Origin: Treponemataceae bacterium
GTDB taxonomy: Bacteria; Spirochaetota; Spirochaetia; Treponematales; Treponemataceae
Assembly: GCA_024413635.1 (NCBI GenBank)
Contig: JAKSTT010000006.1
Location: 1-34,649, forward strand
Direction of reading: 5' to 3'
Length of the DNA: 34,649 nucleotides
The position numbers and the translations under genes are program-made. A model generated the notes under the pieces. That model was given only the letters and a program-made list of their open reading frames with translations. It was not told the origin of the DNA and did not search any database. Positions 31,078-34,649 of the stretch are shown in pieces (the first letter of the stretch is position 1; each line of letters starts with the position of its first letter).

Positions 31078-33017
31078 GAGCGGCGCTGGCGTTTTACTTC
31101 ATACTGGCGGGCATCAGCAATTTTCAGAAGATTGATCAGGTCTGACTGCTCGCTGGTAAAGGGTGCCGTTCCAAGACTGATAGAAAGATTGAAAGGCTCT
31201 CCTGACGTTCTGTTCCATTCCTCGCACATTTCAACCAGCCGTGCCTGGATTTTCGGAAACGATGATTCATCAAGACCTGCGGCAACAATACCAAATTCAT
31301 CACCACCCAACCGTCCGATGATATCGGAGTTCCGGAACAGTTTTTTCAGCATCCGGGCTTCTGAAATGATGGCCCGGTCGCCGGCTTCATGACCGTAGGT
31401 GTCGTTGATTTTTTTCAGGTTGTCCATATCACCAAACACAACCAGACCGGTTTTCTGCAGCTGCACAGAAAGATTGATCTGCTGCTGTCCCATCATCAGG
31501 AATCCCCGCCGGTTCAGAATGTCGGTCATTTCATCAGTATATGAAATACGGTTCAGGTTATCGTTGGTTTCTTCCAGAAGACGGTTTTTTTCCAGTTCCA
31601 GACTGAATACTTTTGATGAGGATACGATGGTTGCTATGATGATACCCAGCATGGAATAAATGGTGGGATCATAGCTGCCCTGACGGTACACAAAGTACCC
31701 GAACTGTTCCGTGCCGTGATACAGCGGTACAACGCTCAGTTTTCCCTGATGTGACAGAATGGTTGGGGGTATGATGGCGGTATGGGGATTGAAGGATCTT
31801 AAGGCTCCGTGACCACGGAAAACGTTATCGGTATCAAAGCCGGTTTCAGCATCATAGGCAGTAAAGATGGAAATTTCCGGCGGCAGGTGAAATTCGGTAT
31901 ATTCACTGACCGTTATGGGTTCTGCGTACAGACAGATGGCGGCTCCGCTGATGTCAAAGGAGCGCAGGTCCCGGTTGATGCAGGTTTTCAATTCTTCCAG
32001 GCTCATGATGTTCTGGGTGTTTTTCTGATATGAAATAATCTGCAGCAGTTCCGGTTTTTTTGCATACCATTCTGTTACACCTTTGATGGTACTGTTGTCG
32101 ATAATGTCGCCGGTGGACGTCTGGGCCTGCAGGGTAGGGTCAGTCAGGGCGACACAGCCGCAGCTCTGGCGGAAGACGGCAATGGAATCAATGAATGTTT
32201 CCTGGGGAATGGTTTTACGGTCAATCAGGTCATTGAGCAGTTTTGCCGCTTCATACCCCTGGGTATAAATCCGCTGGTCTACGCTGGAAAGGGTCGGGCG
32301 TGAAAAGGCGGTCCGTTCTACGTTGTCAAAACCGGTTATGCAGAAGTTTGAAAGCCGGTATTTATGCTCGTTGATGTAGTCGATAAGGACGTAGGCCATG
32401 GTGTCGTTCAGGCAGACAAAGGAGTCATACTTGTTCAGGTCATGGGTTTTTGCCCAGTGTGTCAGGGCATCCATGGAACTGCGGTAGGTAAAGTTTCCCT
32501 TGATGATATCGTCATCTGAAAAGGTAATGCCGTATTCTTTGACACAGTCCAGGAATACCTTGTTCCGTTCCAGAATTTCCTGGCTTACCCCCATGCAGCT
32601 GAATAAGGCAGGCCTTTTGCAGTGGTGTTTTTCAAACAGATGGGAAATCTGTGCCTTCAGGCCGGGAGCAGGATTTGAAAGGACTGAATTGATGTCCGGA
32701 AATGACGCCCCGATGCTGATCAGCGGCAGTTTCCCGAAGGATTGCAGCAGGGTATGCAGGTCGTTGTAGGAAGCATGGTTTCCGATGGTTGCAGAGGCTA
32801 CCAGAAGCCCGTCCAATGTCTGGGTGGAAATCAGGGAAGAAATGGCATTGTTCTGGTACGCGTAGGCGTCACTGGTGTATCCCAGTTCCTCTACTGGAAA
32901 CTCAAAGAGCGTACAGTTGTTGTTTTCTGTAAATGCCAGGATGCCTTCTTCCAGTTCCAGGGCATATTCTGACCCGTAATCAAAAAGAAGCAGTCCTATC
33001 TTCCGAGACGTATCCAT
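31074..33017 (-). CDS. Diguanylate cyclase with cytoplasmic LacI-type sensor domain
   Basis: A 647-residue protein without signal peptide or membrane helix. Residues 5-290 form a periplasmic-binding-protein fold of the LacI/GalR ligand domain type (GLLVAS, ITGFDNVE, RPTLSSVDQ and the closing FRQSCGC), but there is no DNA-binding helix-turn-helix. A GAF-like middle (about 310-480) and a short coiled coil (about 485-510) lead to a GGDEF domain with intact GGDEF (571-575) and an I-site RNSD (562-565). It should make c-di-GMP in response to a small molecule, possibly a sugar or purine, with product inhibition. TATACT lies eight bases before ATG and no Shine-Dalgarno is present. Its stop overlaps that of ktrA by three to four bases. 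Confidence 0.88.
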   Translation of the reverse strand: MDTSRKIGLLLFDYGSEYALELEEGILAFTENNNCTLFEFPVEELGYTSDAYAYQNNAISSLISTQTLDGLLVASATIGNHASYNDLHTLLQSFGKLPLISIGASFPDINSVLSNPAPGLKAQISHLFEKHHCKRPALFSCMGVSQEILERNKVFLDCVKEYGITFSDDDIIKGNFTYRSSMDALTHWAKTHDLNKYDSFVCLNDTMAYVLIDYINEHKYRLSNFCITGFDNVERTAFSRPTLSSVDQRIYTQGYEAAKLLNDLIDRKTIPQETFIDSIAVFRQSCGCVALTDPTLQAQTSTGDIIDNSTIKGVTEWYAKKPELLQIISYQKNTQNIMSLEELKTCINRDLRSFDISGAAICLYAEPITVSEYTEFHLPPEISIFTAYDAETGFDTDNVFRGHGALRSFNPHTAIIPPTILSHQGKLSVVPLYHGTEQFGYFVYRQGSYDPTIYSMLGIIIATIVSSSKVFSLELEKNRLLEETNDNLNRISYTDEMTDILNRRGFLMMGQQQINLSVQLQKTGLVVFGDMDNLKKINDTYGHEAGDRAIISEARMLKKLFRNSDIIGRLGGDEFGIVAAGLDESSFPKIQARLVEMCEEWNRTSGEPFNLSISLGTAPFTSEQSDLINLLKIADARQYEVKRQRRS

Positions 33018-33025
33018 ACTACTAG

Positions 33026-33031
33026 AGTATA
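33026..33031 (-). promoter_or_regulatory. TATACT box of the diguanylate cyclase gene
   Basis: Minus-strand TATACT (33031-33026) lies eight bases before ATG 33017, implying a leader of about two bases. No clear -35 or TGN extension is seen. Confidence 0.5.
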
Positions 33032-33050
33032 GATACGTCTGAACGGAAGT

Positions 33051-33069
33051 GCGTAGGATTATCTTACGC
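33051..33069. other. Imperfect hairpin after the decarboxylase gene
   Basis: GCGTAGGAT (33051-33059) and ATCTTACGC (33061-33069) pair with one G-U wobble; in RNA the stem is about seven pairs with a five-base loop. No T run follows on either strand, so it is at most a weak terminator for the decarboxylase or an operator for the cyclase gene. Confidence 0.35.
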
Positions 33070-33088
33070 TCAAAAAGAACGATTTTGG

Positions 33089-34609
33089 TTAATGTGCAGC
33101 GGCTTCTTTGCCCAGTTTTTTAATCAGGGTAAGGAGTCCGTCCAGTTTTTCGTGGCTTACCAGCGGGTTCAGCAGGGTGAACTTAAGGCATACGTGACCG
33201 TTGCTTACGGTCTGGCCGATAATGACGCCTTCCTGGTGAATCAGGTGACGGCGTACTTTTTTGTTAACGATGTCGCACCAGGGTTCATCACTGGGGGTGC
33301 CGTCAAGGCCGGTTTTATTGGCAGGTTCCGGGCCACAGAAGCTTTCTGACAGGCGGAATACTACAGAACTGATTTCAGGTTCTGTAATGGTAACAAAGTC
33401 TGTATCCCCGGCAAGGCGGCTCTGCAGGTACTGGGCGTTTTCCATACAGGTGGTAATCAGTTCTGACCAGCCGTCTTTACCGCGGGTCTGGAAACTTACC
33501 CATACTTTCAGGGCGTCAAAGCGGCGGGTGGTCTGCAGTGATTTGTCTACCAGGTTGGTGTAGCCGTCTTCTTCGTCTTCCGTACGGTTCAGGTAGTCTG
33601 CGTGGATGGTCAGGGCATCAAAGGTGGTGCCGTCTTTAACCAGCACGGCAGAGCAACTGATGGGCTGCATGAACATTTTGTGGAAGTCTACGGTAATGGA
33701 ATCGGCCTTTTTCAGGAACTCAACCCGGTTACGGTATTTATCAGAAAGGATAACGCCGCTTCCGTATGCTGCATCGGCATGAAGCCACATATGGTTTTCA
33801 TCACACAGCTCCCGGATGGCATCAATATCATCGATGGAACCAAAGTCGGTAGTTCCTACGGTGGCTACAACACAATAGGGGATATTGCCGGCGGCTTTGT
33901 CTTCTGCAATCAGTTTTTTGAGGGCGGCAATGTCCATCTTTTTATGGGCATCTACCGGTACTTTTACGACGCATTCATAGCCCATACCCATAATGTGGCT
34001 GGTTTTTTCCATGCTGAAATGACTGATTTCAGAAGTGTACATGCGCATTTTGCGGAAGTTTTCAGGAAGTCCGTGTTTTTTTACGTCGTAGTTGAGGACG
34101 GTGTTGCAGAACCAGTCGCGGGCAAGAATCAGGGCTGTCTGGTTACTCTGGGAACCGCCGGAGGTAAAGACACCGTCTGCTTTGGTAACGTCGTAGCCGT
34201 ACAGCTGGCACAGGAATTGTACAACGGCAACTTCAACTTCAGTTGCTACAGGAGCCTGGTCCCAGCTGTCCATGGACTGGTTGAAGGTTGAAAGAATCAG
34301 CTCTGCTGCAACGCTTTCAAGGGTAACGGCGCTGTGCAGGTGAGGCATGTAGTCGGTAGAAGAAGTGCGGAGAAAGTTGGGAAGAATCTGTTTTTTAAGG
34401 CGTTCAAATACGGCGTCCCAGCCAAGTCCGTTTTCAGGAAGCAGTGAGTCTACGGCAATGGCTTTCTGCAGGTCGGCAGGAACGGGGCCTACGTAGGCTT
34501 TGCTGTCAGTGATGGCATCGGCAACGGCCTGGGCGGTCTGAGCCATCATGGTGGTGTAGAGTGTTTTGGTTTCCGGGGTGTCGGTTAAGAAAAGGTCGTT
34601 GTTGTTCAT
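33089..34609 (-). CDS. Group II PLP-dependent decarboxylase, diaminobutyrate/glutamate decarboxylase-like
   Basis: A 506-residue pyridoxal-phosphate enzyme. It shows MPHLHSAVTLESVAAE (88-103), TSGGSQSNQTAL (149-160), the His that stacks on PLP (H197), HADAAYG (D279 holds the pyridine nitrogen) and the Schiff-base lysine in DFHKMFMQP (K311). It resembles bacterial L-2,4-diaminobutyrate decarboxylases and other group II amino-acid decarboxylases (Glu, Tyr, Asp); the exact substrate is not decided by sequence. A role in polyamine synthesis (1,3-diaminopropane) or acid resistance is possible. TATACT lies exactly six bases before ATG, and the six bases are all C, so no Shine-Dalgarno exists and a leaderless mRNA is likely. 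Confidence 0.9.
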   Translation of the reverse strand: MNNNDLFLTDTPETKTLYTTMMAQTAQAVADAITDSKAYVGPVPADLQKAIAVDSLLPENGLGWDAVFERLKKQILPNFLRTSSTDYMPHLHSAVTLESVAAELILSTFNQSMDSWDQAPVATEVEVAVVQFLCQLYGYDVTKADGVFTSGGSQSNQTALILARDWFCNTVLNYDVKKHGLPENFRKMRMYTSEISHFSMEKTSHIMGMGYECVVKVPVDAHKKMDIAALKKLIAEDKAAGNIPYCVVATVGTTDFGSIDDIDAIRELCDENHMWLHADAAYGSGVILSDKYRNRVEFLKKADSITVDFHKMFMQPISCSAVLVKDGTTFDALTIHADYLNRTEDEEDGYTNLVDKSLQTTRRFDALKVWVSFQTRGKDGWSELITTCMENAQYLQSRLAGDTDFVTITEPEISSVVFRLSESFCGPEPANKTGLDGTPSDEPWCDIVNKKVRRHLIHQEGVIIGQTVSNGHVCLKFTLLNPLVSHEKLDGLLTLIKKLGKEAAAH

Positions 34610-34615
34610 GGGGGG

Positions 34616-34621
34616 AGTATA
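34616..34621 (-). promoter_or_regulatory. TATACT box of the decarboxylase gene, leaderless type
   Basis: Minus-strand TATACT (34621-34616), six C, then ATG 34609. Spacing is identical to the 7TM-SpoIIE and Nudix genes. The window ends 28 bases further, and no clear -35 is visible in that stretch. Confidence 0.55.
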
Positions 34622-34649
34622 TGATGAAAGTCTGTAAAAAATCTACCGG

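Noticed and set aside
33051-33069. Terminator of the decarboxylase gene
   Set aside because: Stem present, but no T run follows on either strand, so it is listed only as a hairpin.
33602-34291. Plus-strand reading frame of 229 codons inside the decarboxylase
   Set aside because: Antisense shadow of a well-conserved PLP enzyme; no start signal and no family resemblance.

Overview
The window looks like the chromosome of a treponeme (Spirochaetota), probably a host-associated anaerobe. As I recall it, the Treponema pallidum chromosome carries sigma factor, groES, a TPR protein, nusB, a SurA/Tpn39b-like protein and alaS in one neighbourhood, and the block at 14.6-21.2 kb follows that order. Other treponeme-like traits are a ~600-residue alanyl-tRNA synthetase without its C-terminal domain, many lipoprotein-type signal peptides, a 7TM-DISM/SpoIIE phosphatase and a LacI-type sensor fused to GGDEF. 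Base composition is moderate in genes, with very A+T-rich promoters. I see no tRNA, rRNA, CRISPR array, insertion sequence or phage gene; this is compact core chromosome with 21 protein genes and no intergenic stretch over 300 bases.

Layout. 1-2.9 kb: purine synthesis (purH) and the first lipid step of peptidoglycan synthesis (mraY). 2.9-5.0 kb, minus strand: a membrane sensor with a PP2C-type phosphatase output. 5.1-12.5 kb: a tight plus-strand run, mrp, dnaE, a YggT-type membrane protein and recG. 12.5-14.5 kb, minus: a MATE exporter and a HAD phosphatase. 14.6-21.2 kb: an RpoD-like secondary sigma factor divergent from groES, then, transcribed toward it, a TPR lipoprotein, nusB, a SurA-like chaperone and alaS. 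21.3-23.4 kb, minus: an iron-type alcohol dehydrogenase and a Nudix hydrolase. 23.5-28.7 kb: an aconitase-family hydratase and a strongly codon-biased lipoprotein reductase with two FMN-attachment domains and one FAD domain. 28.7-31.1 kb: a regulatory interval with a candidate small RNA, then a KtrB/KtrA potassium uptake pair. 31.1-34.6 kb, minus: the LacI-sensor diguanylate cyclase and a group II PLP decarboxylase.

The most novel signals are non-coding. (1) A near-consensus sigma-54 (-24/-12) promoter lies just upstream of the secondary sigma gene, and three direct repeats 40-41 bp apart sit 100-200 bp further upstream, where sigma-54 enhancers usually lie. This resembles the Borrelia RpoN-RpoS cascade. 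(2) At least six genes have a TATACT-like -10 box 6-8 bases from the start codon and no Shine-Dalgarno, so they should make leaderless or nearly leaderless mRNAs. (3) A candidate small RNA of about 115 nt upstream of ktrB carries two exposed CCUCC (anti-Shine-Dalgarno) segments and a strong terminator. (4) Several clean palindromes and repeats at the alcohol dehydrogenase, surA-like, reductase and ktrB promoters point to unidentified regulators. All functional calls rest on motif recognition from the sequence alone.
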